A stretch of DNA of 64,000 nt from Flavobacteriales bacterium (GTDB lineage: Bacteria > Bacteroidota > Bacteroidia > Flavobacteriales_D > Parvicellaceae). Each line of letters begins with the position of its first letter. The stretch's first letter is position 1. The position numbers and the translations under genes were made by a program. Shown here in pieces: positions 1 to 8,566 of this stretch. The stretch is taken from NCBI GenBank assembly GCA_025210295.1, contig JAOASC010000046.1:186001-250000 (forward strand). Reading direction: 5' to 3'. The notes beneath the pieces are model-generated. The model saw only the letters and a program-made list of their open reading frames with translations, had not been told where the DNA came from and made no database searches.

Positions 1-1999
1 AGTTCTGCGCATCAGTATTATCCATAAAAGTTGACAAGTCGACTGTATTCCCATTAGAAACACTTAAATCTGTTCCTGTTAAAGCTAGTGTTTGTTCATC
101 TGTATTGGCAAACCCAGAAAGATCAATTGTAGAACCACTAGAAATACTCAAATTGTTCCCTACCAAAGAAAGGTCTTGAAGTTCATTGGTTGCGTCACCA
201 TCAACCTCTGTAAAAGAGGTTAAAAAACCATTATTTGCTACATAAGCATCTACCTGTGCTTCTGTTAATTGCGTATCATCTAAATAAGCTGACAAATCAA
301 TTGTAGAACCACTAGAAATACTCAAGTTGTTCCCTACTAATGAAAGGTCTTGAAGCTCGTTGGTTGCATCACCATCAACCTCAGTAAAAGAAGTTAAATA
401 GCCATTGTTTGCTACATAAGCATCTACCTGCGCTTCTGTTAGTTGTGTATCATCTAAATAAGCTGATAAATCAACTCCTGTTCCACCTTGGTCTATATTC
501 AAAGTATTCCCCATTAAGGTAAGATTTTGAACACCAGGCGTAATCCATTGTGTTCCATCCCAAGCTTTGATAGTATTATCATCAGCATTGTAAATTAACA
601 TTCCCTCTTCAGTAGCACTTAAAGAAGTTCCAAAGGCTGTTTCTTGAGCAGTTGTCATTCTATTAATTAGAAAACCATGGTCTGTTTCCGATAAATCAAT
701 TGAGGCTTTTTGGTTAGGTTTAGTTGTTCCTATCCCCATAGTCATACGATCTGTTGAAGTTATTCCTCCTACTACAAAGCTGTTATTAGTATCTGCTAAA
801 GCATTTGTTCCAAATGCAGCAGTGTAACCATAATTAGCTCTAGCATTATCTCCAATAGCTATAGCATAATCAGCTTGACTACCTAAATATGCCTGCGAAC
901 CAATCCCGATACTATGCATTCCCCATACTGTTGCTTGATACCCCATCCCAACAGAGTAGGAAGCATTGACATCTGCATCGTATCCAATTGCCAAATCATA
1001 ATTTTGACCAGCTCTAGTACTGTATCCAAAGGCCATTGGTCCAGTTCTGTCTGTAGTACTGTTTCCTACAACTGCATAATTACCCATCACTATACTTTGG
1101 TTGTGTCCATCAGTACTTTGGTCAGCGTGATGACCAATAGCAATATTATCTTGACCTTCTTCATTTCTATCCCCAGAAAAAGCACCTAAGAAAGTATTAC
1201 GGTTAGCATTACCTGTTCCATTACTTACGTTAGTACGAACACCAGCAAAATAACCGATAAAGGTATTATAATCTGCATGTTCATTTCTTGCTCCTGCTCC
1301 TTGACCAACAAACGTATTGAAAGACCCAGCTCCATTGTCTATTCCCGTAGAATCTCCAATAAAAACATTTCTTTGACCTGTAGAACAATCATAACCAGCT
1401 TCATTTCCTACAGCTACATTGTTTGTTCCTGTTGTATTTGCTCTACCAGCAGTATTTCCAATAAAAGTATTTTCGGTTCCTGTTGTATTGCTATAACCAG
1501 CTTGGTGTCCTACAAAACAACTTCGGCTTGCTCCAGTATTACGGCCAGCCCAATAACCAATAATGACATTATCATCTCCACTTTGTATATTTTCTCCAGC
1601 TTCACGTCCTATAATTACATTATCACTTCCGTTAGTCGATATACGTCCAGCTTCATAACCTATTACAACATTATCATTTCCTGTTGTATTTTCATGAAGC
1701 GTTCGATAACCGATTGCAATGTTATTATTAGCTGTAGTTGTTGCTGGCATAGCGTCACTCCCTATTGCCACACTGTAATCTCCAGATGTCATACTATAGC
1801 CAGCTCTATATCCTACAAAGGTATTATCAAAACCGTAATTGGTTTGATAACCTGAAGAGTCTCCATAAAAAGTACATCTATCAGCTGTTGAAAGAGACGC
1901 ACCTGAACCAGCTCCTTGTGTTTCGTTTCCAATTTGAGCTTGCGCGATATTACTTAAGGCTAATAAACCAGTAAGTAGAGGGTAAAAAATTCTTTGCAT
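1..1999 (-). CDS. Partial YadA-head-like repeat adhesin (C-terminus off window)
   Basis: The reading frame is open from an ATG at 1999 to the window edge (666 codons, no stop), so the 3' end is missing. It starts with a signal peptide (MQRIFYPLLTGLLALSNIAQA). Then come about 20 short repeats of the form GxxNxxIGxxAG, as in YadA/Hia-type trimeric adhesin heads (for example NTFVGYRAG, NVVIGYEAG). Next is a segment beginning GIGTTKPNQKASIDLSE, typical of Bacteroidota tail-fibre-like surface proteins, and then 58-residue tandem repeats (LDDTQLTEAQVDAYVANNG). Proteins of this build often end in a peptidase S74 chaperone, which could lie outside the window. It is probably exported and surface-exposed; its ligand is unknown. 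It is transcribed divergently from the gene at 2112. Confidence 0.8.
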   Translation of the reverse strand, partial: MQRIFYPLLTGLLALSNIAQAQIGNETQGAGSGASLSTADRCTFYGDSSGYQTNYGFDNTFVGYRAGYSMTSGDYSVAIGSDAMPATTTANNNIAIGYRTLHENTTGNDNVVIGYEAGRISTNGSDNVIIGREAGENIQSGDDNVIIGYWAGRNTGASRSCFVGHQAGYSNTTGTENTFIGNTAGRANTTGTNNVAVGNEAGYDCSTGQRNVFIGDSTGIDNGAGSFNTFVGQGAGARNEHADYNTFIGYFAGVRTNVSNGTGNANRNTFLGAFSGDRNEEGQDNIAIGHHADQSTDGHNQSIVMGNYAVVGNSTTDRTGPMAFGYSTRAGQNYDLAIGYDADVNASYSVGMGYQATVWGMHSIGIGSQAYLGSQADYAIAIGDNARANYGYTAAFGTNALADTNNSFVVGGITSTDRMTMGIGTTKPNQKASIDLSETDHGFLINRMTTAQETAFGTSLSATEEGMLIYNADDNTIKAWDGTQWITPGVQNLTLMGNTLNIDQGGTGVDLSAYLDDTQLTEAQVDAYVANNGYLTSFTEVDGDATNELQDLSLVGNNLSISSGSTIDLSAYLDDTQLTEAQVDAYVANNGFLTSFTEVDGDATNELQDLSLVGNNLSISSGSTIDLSGFANTDEQTLALTGTDLSVSNGNTVDLSTFMDNTDAQN
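123..470 (-). repeat. Two tandem 174-bp units inside the adhesin gene
   Basis: Two consecutive near-identical 174-bp units begin at about 123 and 297. Each encodes 58 residues containing LSLVGNNLSISSGSTIDLS and LDDTQLTEAQVDAY. A more diverged partial unit follows at about 470-530 and another lies at 1-120. Differences between units are mostly synonymous third-position changes, which suggests a coding repeat under protein-level selection rather than a very recent duplication. Confidence 0.85.
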
Positions 2000-2024
2000 T
2001 TTATGACGTTTAATTTATTTTGCC

Positions 2025-2032
2025 CAAAGGTA
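2025..2032 (-). promoter_or_regulatory. Promoter -7 element for the adhesin gene
   Basis: On the minus strand this reads TACCTTTG, a perfect match to the Bacteroidota sigma-A -7 consensus TAnnTTTG, 25 bases upstream of the ATG at 1999. No clear TTG -33 element is visible. Confidence 0.5.
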
Positions 2033-2086
2033 TTACTATTCTATCGAACTTTTATTATTCTCTAGCAATAATATTTAACACTTTTT

Positions 2087-2094
2087 TAACTTTG
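2087..2094 (+). promoter_or_regulatory. Promoter -7 element for the 2112 gene
   Basis: TAACTTTG matches TAnnTTTG and ends 17 bases before the ATG at 2112. A 7-bp inverted repeat (TATTATT / AATAATA, 2053-2073) lies just upstream, where a regulator could bind, but it is AT-only and may be chance. Confidence 0.5.
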
Positions 2095-2111
2095 AATAAA
2101 TTCCCAAAGAA

Positions 2112-2729
2112 ATGAAAAAACTTCGGTTCTCAACGTCAAGCGTATTACTCCTAATACTAAGCTATTTTTCAAATTTTCTAGTCATAAATGGTCAAAATGA
2201 AGATGATCTAAGCCGTACATTTATGCCTAACATTCAGATGGGGTACATTATTCATGAAACAAACGAACTTTCCAATGGCTTAATGACTCAAACCTCTATA
2301 GAATATCGTGATATTTCCAATTTTATCTTTAGAGTTAATTACGACGCTTTTAGCTCCAATATGCACCTCCAATACCCAGTAAACTCAAACGTATCTTTTA
2401 CTGGTAAAACAACCTTTTCTGACTTAATCATAGGCATTGGGTATCGCAAACAAATCGACAAACACAACATAACAGGATATATACAACCTGGTATAAGGTT
2501 TTATGGATACCCTATCTTTAAGACAAACAACAACCAAGTTAACTTAAACTACGACAGTCGAAATGTAGGTGTCTTGCGCTACAGTATTGGCTATGAATAT
2601 GCCCTAGCTCCCAAGTTATTCCTCTCCATAGAGGGGCTTATAGGCCACACCTTAAAAGCACAAGACTTTTGGGTAAACAATAAATGGTCTTATGGAGCAA
2701 CTATAGGTATAGCTGCTCCCCTAAATTAA
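2112..2729 (+). CDS. Secreted or outer-membrane beta-barrel-like protein, unknown
   Basis: This 205-residue protein has an N-terminal signal peptide of about 27 residues ending before Gln (LVINGQ). The rest alternates short amphipathic strands with aromatic belts (FIFRVNYDAF, DLIIGIGYRK, NITGYIQPGIRFYGYP, VLRYSIGYEYALAPKLFLSIEGL, WSYGATIGIAAPLN), as expected for a small outer-membrane beta-barrel. I do not recognise a named family. It converges on metG with a 12-base gap. The barrel assignment is inferred from strand pattern only. Confidence 0.7.
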   Translation: MKKLRFSTSSVLLLILSYFSNFLVINGQNEDDLSRTFMPNIQMGYIIHETNELSNGLMTQTSIEYRDISNFIFRVNYDAFSSNMHLQYPVNSNVSFTGKTTFSDLIIGIGYRKQIDKHNITGYIQPGIRFYGYPIFKTNNNQVNLNYDSRNVGVLRYSIGYEYALAPKLFLSIEGLIGHTLKAQDFWVNNKWSYGATIGIAAPLN

Positions 2730-2741
2730 CGTTCAAAAACA

Positions 2742-4802
2742 TTAACTAACATTTCCTCCTGCCAACATTTCTTTTGTTGGAGCTACGAAAGCTAATTCAC
2801 CTTTATCGTTTTCTGCCATTAAAATCATTCCTTGAGACTCTACTCCTCTAATTTTTCGAGGTGCCAGGTTTAACAAAATAGAAACCTTTTGACCAACTAC
2901 TTCCTCAGGTGAGTAATACTCAGCAATACCTGAAACTACAGTTCTTTTATCTAAACCTGTATCTACAGTTAATTGCAATAACTTCTTCGCTTTTTTTACT
3001 TTTTCAGCAGCTATGATTTCTCCTACTCGAATGTCCAACTTAGTAAAATCGTCAAACTCTATGGTTTCTTTTTGTTCTGGGAATTCGATTGGAGCGGCTT
3101 GTGATGCAGCTAATTTATCTAATTGCACTTCAATTTGAGCATCATCAATTTTTCCAAATAATAAACTTGCTTCATTAATCTGATGACCAGCATCAATCAA
3201 GTTATCACGACCAATTTCAGACCATTTTAGTTGCTCAATCCCTAACATCCCACTCAGTTTTTGAGTTGTAAAAGGTAAGAAAGCTTCAAAAGCTATGGTT
3301 AAGTTCGCTGTAATTTGAGCAGCAATATTCATGATCGTTTTCACCCTATTTTCATCTGTTTTAATTAACTTCCAAGGCTCTGAATCTGCTAAATATTTAT
3401 TTCCAAGACGTGCCATATTCATAGCTTCCCCCAAAGCTTCTCTAAAACGATAAGCCTCTATAGACTTTGCAATTTTGGCTGGTATAGCCTTAAGTTCTGC
3501 TAAAGTTTCTCTATCAAAATCGGTCAATTCACCACGCTCTGGAACAACTCCCTGATAATATTTATGAGTTAAAACTAAAGTCCTATTTACAAAGTTTCCA
3601 AAGATGGCAACTAACTCATTATTGTTGCGTGCTTGAAAGTCTTTCCATGAAAAATCGCTATCCTTATTTTCTGGCATTGTAGCAGTTAGCGCATAACGTA
3701 GTACATCTTGTTGCCCCTTAAAGTCTTCTAAATACTCATGTCCCCATACTGCCCAATTACGAGAAGTACTCAACTTCTTTCCCTCTAAATTTAAAAACTC
3801 GTTTGCAGGAACATTATCTGGTAGAATATGATCTCCAAAAGTTTTTAATAAAATAGGGAAAATAATCGTATGAAATACAATATTATCTTTCGCTAAAAAG
3901 TGAACTAATTTCGTATCTTCTGATTTCCAATAAGGCTCCCAATCTTTCCCGTTATCAGCAGCCCATTGTTTCGTTGCTGAAATATAACCAAGTGGAGCAT
4001 CAAACCATACATACAATACTTTGCCGTCTGCTCCCTCTACAGGTACTTTAACTCCCCAATCTAAATCACGTGTCATTGCACGTTCATGTAGGCCACCATC
4101 TATCCAACTCATACACTGCCCAACAACATGGTTCTTCCATTCTTCTGGATTGTGATGTTGCTTTCCATCTAGTACTCCCTCTTTCACCCATTTTCTTAAC
4201 CATTCTTCATGATCGTTCATTGGCAAATACCAATGTGATGTTTCTTTGAGAATAGGTGTCTTTCCACTTAAAGTAGATACAGGATTGATTAAATCTAATG
4301 GACTCAAATCTGACCCACATTTTTCACACTGATCTCCATAAGCCCCCTCATTTCCACACTTTGGACATTCTCCTGTAATATATCGGTCTGCTAAAAACTG
4401 ATTAAACTCTTCGTCATAGTATTGTTCCGAGGTTTTCTTAATAAAAGCCCCCTTAGCCTCTAATTCTTTAAAATAATTGGCAGCTGTTTCTTTGTGTAAC
4501 TCAGATGAGGTACGATGAAAAATATCAAAACTAATTCCTAACTCTTCAAAAACACGTTTATTTAAGTCGTTATACTTATCTACAATAGCTTGCGGTGTTG
4601 TTCCTTCTTTCTTTGCTCTTAACGTTATCGCGGCCCCGTGCTCATCAGAACCACAAACAAAAGCTACATCTTTTTTATTTTGACGTAGAAAACGTGCATA
4701 TATATCCGCTGGAACATATACCCCTGCTAAATGCCCTAAATGTAGCGGACCATTTGCATAAGGAAGTGCTGCTGTGACTGTATATCTTTTCGCGTTTTTC
4801 AT
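2742..4802 (-). CDS. metG: Methionine--tRNA ligase
   Basis: Cytoplasmic enzyme that charges tRNA-Met for initiation and elongation. Its 686 residues match the long dimeric form. The HIGH motif is HLGH (21-24) and the KMSKS loop is KLSTS (343-347). A zinc knuckle has cysteines 146, 149, 159 and 162 (CPKCG...CEKCG). The C-terminal ~105 residues ([14 protein letters not shown] onward) form the EMAP/Arc1p-like tRNA-binding domain, which drives dimerisation in this family. The ATG start precedes [19 protein letters not shown] with no upstream extension. It is monocistronic here, with its own promoter. All key motifs are intact. Confidence 0.97.
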   Translation of the reverse strand: MKNAKRYTVTAALPYANGPLHLGHLAGVYVPADIYARFLRQNKKDVAFVCGSDEHGAAITLRAKKEGTTPQAIVDKYNDLNKRVFEELGISFDIFHRTSSELHKETAANYFKELEAKGAFIKKTSEQYYDEEFNQFLADRYITGECPKCGNEGAYGDQCEKCGSDLSPLDLINPVSTLSGKTPILKETSHWYLPMNDHEEWLRKWVKEGVLDGKQHHNPEEWKNHVVGQCMSWIDGGLHERAMTRDLDWGVKVPVEGADGKVLYVWFDAPLGYISATKQWAADNGKDWEPYWKSEDTKLVHFLAKDNIVFHTIIFPILLKTFGDHILPDNVPANEFLNLEGKKLSTSRNWAVWGHEYLEDFKGQQDVLRYALTATMPENKDSDFSWKDFQARNNNELVAIFGNFVNRTLVLTHKYYQGVVPERGELTDFDRETLAELKAIPAKIAKSIEAYRFREALGEAMNMARLGNKYLADSEPWKLIKTDENRVKTIMNIAAQITANLTIAFEAFLPFTTQKLSGMLGIEQLKWSEIGRDNLIDAGHQINEASLLFGKIDDAQIEVQLDKLAASQAAPIEFPEQKETIEFDDFTKLDIRVGEIIAAEKVKKAKKLLQLTVDTGLDKRTVVSGIAEYYSPEEVVGQKVSILLNLAPRKIRGVESQGMILMAENDKGELAFVAPTKEMLAGGNVS

Positions 4803-4824
4803 AGTTTATTATTTTAGAGGACTG

Positions 4825-4832
4825 CAAAGATA
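4825..4832 (-). promoter_or_regulatory. Promoter -7 element for metG
   Basis: The minus strand reads TATCTTTG, a perfect TAnnTTTG match, 22 bases upstream of the metG ATG. No convincing -33 TTG is visible at the expected distance. Confidence 0.5.
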
Positions 4833-4935
4833 CTTTAACTCTATATATTTTGGAAAACATTCGTTAATTTCTTTTCTTCACTCAACACAAGAAGAGTTCA
4901 GAGCAAAGTCACTTCGAGTGAATTATAAGGAAAAA

Positions 4936-4966
4936 TTGTTGACAAACATATTTTTACGTTAATTTG
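4936..4966 (+). promoter_or_regulatory. Probable promoter for the LD-carboxypeptidase gene
   Basis: TTGTTGACA (4936-4944) is followed about 15-18 bases later by TAATTTG (4960-4966), one base short of TAnnTTTG. The ATG lies 20 bases downstream. This is one of the few places in the window where both promoter halves are recognisable. Confidence 0.5.
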
Positions 4967-4986
4967 TATCGAGAAGCGACTAAAAA

Positions 4987-5883
4987 ATGACACAACCAGC
5001 AAACCTCCAACCAAACGATAAAATTGCAATTATATCAACAGCCAGAAGCATTGACACTAAAAAGCTAAACTATGCAAAAGCTATTTTAACTTCTTGGGGA
5101 CTTCAAGTTGTAGAGGCTCCGAATCTAAGAGCAATTCATCATCAGTTTTGTGGCACTGATGAACAACGCACCAATGATTTACAATGGGCCATTGACAATA
5201 TTGAAATAAAAGGAATCATCTGCTTTAGAGGGGGGTATGGAACTGTTCGTATTCTTGACAACATTGATTTTTCTGCATTCATAACAAAGCCTAAATGGAT
5301 TGTTGGTTATAGTGATGTGACAGCACTCCATAATAAAATCAATCAATTAGGTATTTACTCGTTGCATGCTACAATGCCTGTAAACTTTAGAGAGAATACT
5401 GAAACAGCCTTAACAACCTTAAGAAATGCTCTATTTGGAATCCCCTATTCTATTGAGGCTCCTCATCAATCTCACAACAAAGTTGGAACAGCTAAAGGAA
5501 AATTAATTGGAGGAAATTTATCAATTTTATACAGTTTGTCTGGTACTAAATTTGACATTAACACAGCGGGAAAAATATTATTTGTTGAAGATTTAGATGA
5601 ATACCTCTATCACATTGACCGTATCATGTGGAATCTAAAATTAGCTGGAAAACTTCAAAACTTAGCTGGACTAATTATCGGAGGAATGACAGACATGCAC
5701 GACAACGATACTCCCTTTGGAAAAAATGTTATAGAAATAATTCTAGAAGCAACTAAAGACTATGACTATCCTGTTTGCTTTAACTTTCCTGCTGGACATA
5801 TTGATGATAACCAGGCCCTAATACTCAATAAGTTATATTGCCTTAACGTAGCACCTCAAGCGACAACTTTATCAATGCTCTAA
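4987..5883 (+). CDS. LD-carboxypeptidase, peptidase family S66
   Basis: Murein tetrapeptide LD-carboxypeptidase (LdcA family), which removes the terminal D-Ala from muropeptide tetrapeptides during cell-wall recycling. It has 298 residues, the usual length. The S66 triad is visible as Ser109 (GYSD), Glu201 (FVED) and His271 (PAGH). The N-terminal block DKIAIISTARSI and the CFRGGYGTVRIL block (79-90) are family hallmarks. There is no signal peptide, consistent with a cytoplasmic recycling enzyme. It starts at ATG 4987 just behind a promoter-like sequence. Its last 12 bases overlap the 3' end of the opposing gene. Confidence 0.92.
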   Translation: MTQPANLQPNDKIAIISTARSIDTKKLNYAKAILTSWGLQVVEAPNLRAIHHQFCGTDEQRTNDLQWAIDNIEIKGIICFRGGYGTVRILDNIDFSAFITKPKWIVGYSDVTALHNKINQLGIYSLHATMPVNFRENTETALTTLRNALFGIPYSIEAPHQSHNKVGTAKGKLIGGNLSILYSLSGTKFDINTAGKILFVEDLDEYLYHIDRIMWNLKLAGKLQNLAGLIIGGMTDMHDNDTPFGKNVIEIILEATKDYDYPVCFNFPAGHIDDNQALILNKLYCLNVAPQATTLSML

Positions 5884-7497
5884 ATGCTGTTCTAACTGCT
5901 CTAACTTTTCTTTTAACAATTCATTTTCTTTTTTAAGTTCTTTTACAGAATTCACTAACACATACAGCATATACGTTCCCCCATCATAGTTTAAGATTTC
6001 TTCTAAATGATCTGAGTCTTCATACTTAGGTGCTTGGTATGACCCAATCATATATGGAGCTACCTTTTTAACATCCTGAGCAATAATACCGACATATTTT
6101 TTATTGTCATTAGGTGTATTGTACAACCCATTATACATAAACGTAACAGGATTAATCTGATTCAAAACATTTAATCCATCAGTAAATTCCACAATTTCCT
6201 TTTTAGTTCTTCGATCAGATGTTGCTGCCCAAGCTCCACCACCTGGCTTAGCTGCAACACCAGCATTGGATATAGACCAAGTAGCTGCGGTTCCTGTAAC
6301 ACCTCCCCCTACACTTGCAGCGGCCCAAACATCCCAATTAGACTCTATTCCGCCTCCCCAACCTGATGGTTTTAAAGCTGTACTCTGGCTAGTTAAATGT
6401 GATATAATTCGTCCATTAGAAATAATACTCATTAATCTATTTCCTGAACCAAAAGTACCATTCCACACGACAAAATCCCCGCTCGTCTCATGCGTAATAT
6501 GATTATTAGTTGTTCCCCCATTATTCCCTAACATAATATTACCATAATTCGTTCCATTGGTAATTTGCAATTGTGTAGCAGGGGTATGTGTCCCAATACC
6601 TACATTACCTGTATTGTTTGCAATATAGATTCCATTATCGATATTTGCTCCTGGACCATCAAATGTACTTTGAGCCCCTATATAAGTATTATTATCAGAT
6701 GTAACAGTAACTATAGACCCAGCAGTCCCCCCTGAGTTTTCAATTCTCAAAGCAGCTGTTGCAGCATCATCTGTTGCTTGCTTTATAAAAAGTTTGCTAC
6801 TAGGTACTACAGAACCTATTCCCACATTCCCATCATTTCTAGCAAACAACACTGCATTATCGTAAGTATTATCCGACATATAATCACCTCCTCCAGAAGC
6901 TATTAACACCCCATCATTAGCATCATTATCTCTTATTCCCAATACCAATTGCCCATTAGTTCCACCATGGACGACCCCTCCAAAATGACTTCCCGTTGGA
7001 GGCAATATACTTGGCAATCCAACATATCCCGAAGTAAAGCCCTCTATTGCAACACTCGCATTGGTTGCATTACCTTCAGAAACCACCAATTTTTGCTGTG
7101 GGTTTGATTGACCAATTCCTACGTTCCCTTGTGTAAAAATATTATCATTGATATTGTCTGGAGCTGTTGTCCCCCCTACCTCATGCCAATCCTCATCTGG
7201 ATTAGAATTTGCATCTTCTAATTTTGTCCATTTTGCACCATCCCAAAAATAATACCCTACTCCACTAGCCGCATTGGTATTATACACTAATAAAGAAGTT
7301 ACAGGGGCTGTAACTGGTGCTGCAGTATTCAGGTCTACAATATTAACTCTTGGTATTAAAACTCCTTTATCTGTTGCTACAACATCAAGCATAGACGAGT
7401 TATCTGGAGCTGCTCCAGATGTATTTACTCCTACATTTTGACTATAGCAATTAACACTCCATAAGAGCACAAAAAATATGTTAAAAAGTACTTTCAT
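5872..7497 (-). CDS. Tail-fibre-like surface protein with peptidase S74 chaperone domain
   Basis: This 541-residue exported protein has a signal peptide (MKVLFNIFFVLLWSVNCYSQ). The start of the mature part (NVGVNTSGAAPDNSSMLDV) and repeats such as NVGIG...P...L.I are typical of Bacteroidota tail-fibre-domain proteins. Residues from about 430 carry the intramolecular chaperone/auto-protease S74 domain: SDRRTKKEI, INPVTFMYNG and YVGIIAQDVKKVAPYMI. The C-terminus (about 515-541) is a Leu/Glu/Lys coiled coil, as expected for trimer assembly. In phage relatives this domain cleaves itself off after trimerisation; whether this protein does is not known. It shares the N-terminal style of the adhesin at 1-1999. 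Confidence 0.85.
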   Translation of the reverse strand: MKVLFNIFFVLLWSVNCYSQNVGVNTSGAAPDNSSMLDVVATDKGVLIPRVNIVDLNTAAPVTAPVTSLLVYNTNAASGVGYYFWDGAKWTKLEDANSNPDEDWHEVGGTTAPDNINDNIFTQGNVGIGQSNPQQKLVVSEGNATNASVAIEGFTSGYVGLPSILPPTGSHFGGVVHGGTNGQLVLGIRDNDANDGVLIASGGGDYMSDNTYDNAVLFARNDGNVGIGSVVPSSKLFIKQATDDAATAALRIENSGGTAGSIVTVTSDNNTYIGAQSTFDGPGANIDNGIYIANNTGNVGIGTHTPATQLQITNGTNYGNIMLGNNGGTTNNHITHETSGDFVVWNGTFGSGNRLMSIISNGRIISHLTSQSTALKPSGWGGGIESNWDVWAAASVGGGVTGTAATWSISNAGVAAKPGGGAWAATSDRRTKKEIVEFTDGLNVLNQINPVTFMYNGLYNTPNDNKKYVGIIAQDVKKVAPYMIGSYQAPKYEDSDHLEEILNYDGGTYMLYVLVNSVKELKKENELLKEKLEQLEQHLEH

Positions 7498-7532
7498 TTT
7501 ATAAATATAAAACGTTTTACACTACAAAACAA

Positions 7533-7540
7533 TATCTTTG
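7533..7540 (+). promoter_or_regulatory. Promoter -7 element for ctaA
   Basis: TATCTTTG, a perfect TAnnTTTG match, ends 18 bases before the ctaA ATG in the 61-base divergent gap. Confidence 0.5.
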
Positions 7541-7558
7541 CCTAACTAAACAAAAGCT

Positions 7559-8542
7559 ATGCAAACAAAATCGTTAACACCTGTTGTCCGTTGGTTATTC
7601 TTAGGGTACTTTCTAATTTTTGTGATGGTAATTGTGGGAGGGGTCACTCGCTTAACAGGATCTGGATTATCTATGGCAGACTGGAAGCCAATTATGGGAG
7701 CTATTCCTCCTCTAAATGAAGCTGACTGGCTAGAAAAATTCGAATTATACAAAGCAACACCTGAATATAAAATCGTTAACAATCATTTTTCGCTTGAAGA
7801 GTTTAAATCTATTTTTTGGTGGGAATTTATACACCGCGACTTAGGGCGTTTAATTGGCTTAGTATTTATCATTCCTTTTGCCATCTTTTGGTTTCAAAAA
7901 AGATTTGATAAATCTCTCCTCAAAAAAATGTTGATAATACTAGGGCTGGGAGCCTTACAAGGGCTACTTGGCTGGTATATGGTAAGTAGTGGACTAGTAG
8001 ACAAACCTCATGTTAGTCACTTTAGATTAGCTGCGCATTTTATTACAGCACTTTCAGCTATGCTATATATTTTTTGGGTTGCGACATCTATTCTTTTTCC
8101 GCACAACAATAGTTTACCTAGCTTAAATAGAAAAACAAAAACATTATTAATTCTAGTGGTTATCCAACTCATATATGGAGCCTTTACAGCTGGGTTAAAA
8201 GCAGGGTTTGGGAACTATATTTTCACAGACGTTTTTGCTTTTCCTTCTCAGTTTAGCAGTTTCATCAACGATGGACCAACTGTTTTATTTACGCATAGGT
8301 ATTTAGCGATCATCATTCTTATTTACACACTATATCTTTATATTAAAGAACTAACAAACATAGCCCTTACCAACTACCAAAAAAAAGGGTTACACCTAGT
8401 ATTGGGAGCAGTTTTTATTCAAGTAGTTTTGGGGATTCTAACACTCTTAAATAGTGTTCCTATTAGCTTAGGTGTTATTCATCAAGCTGGAGCTGTGATC
8501 GTGATCACCAGTTGTGTATACCTTATACGAAGAACATCTTAA
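7559..8542 (+). CDS. ctaA: Heme A synthase, COX15/CtaA family
   Basis: Inner-membrane enzyme that oxidises the C8 methyl of heme O to the formyl group of heme A, the cofactor of aa3-type cytochrome oxidases. It has 327 residues with eight predicted membrane helices in two four-helix halves. Heme-ligand histidines sit in IHRDLGRLIG (His92), HVSHFRLAAH (His151/154/160), LFTHRYLA (His246) and VIHQAGA (His308). The loop GGVTRLTGSGLSMADWKP is a family signature. No ctaB or cox genes are adjacent, so it stands alone here, divergent from the S74 protein. It implies aerobic respiration. Confidence 0.95.
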   Translation: MQTKSLTPVVRWLFLGYFLIFVMVIVGGVTRLTGSGLSMADWKPIMGAIPPLNEADWLEKFELYKATPEYKIVNNHFSLEEFKSIFWWEFIHRDLGRLIGLVFIIPFAIFWFQKRFDKSLLKKMLIILGLGALQGLLGWYMVSSGLVDKPHVSHFRLAAHFITALSAMLYIFWVATSILFPHNNSLPSLNRKTKTLLILVVIQLIYGAFTAGLKAGFGNYIFTDVFAFPSQFSSFINDGPTVLFTHRYLAIIILIYTLYLYIKELTNIALTNYQKKGLHLVLGAVFIQVVLGILTLLNSVPISLGVIHQAGAVIVITSCVYLIRRTS

Positions 8543-8566
8543 CTTCGTATATAGGAAAAAGAGTAA

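Noticed and set aside
914-1974. Rightward ORFs rich in Ser/Thr/Cys opposite the adhesin
   Set aside because: They are shadows of the adhesin repeats on the minus strand, with low-complexity composition and no start or promoter context.
5872-7497. Reading the S74 protein as a phage tail fibre and sign of a prophage
   Set aside because: It has a bacterial signal peptide and Bacteroidota surface-protein repeats, with housekeeping neighbours and no phage genes.
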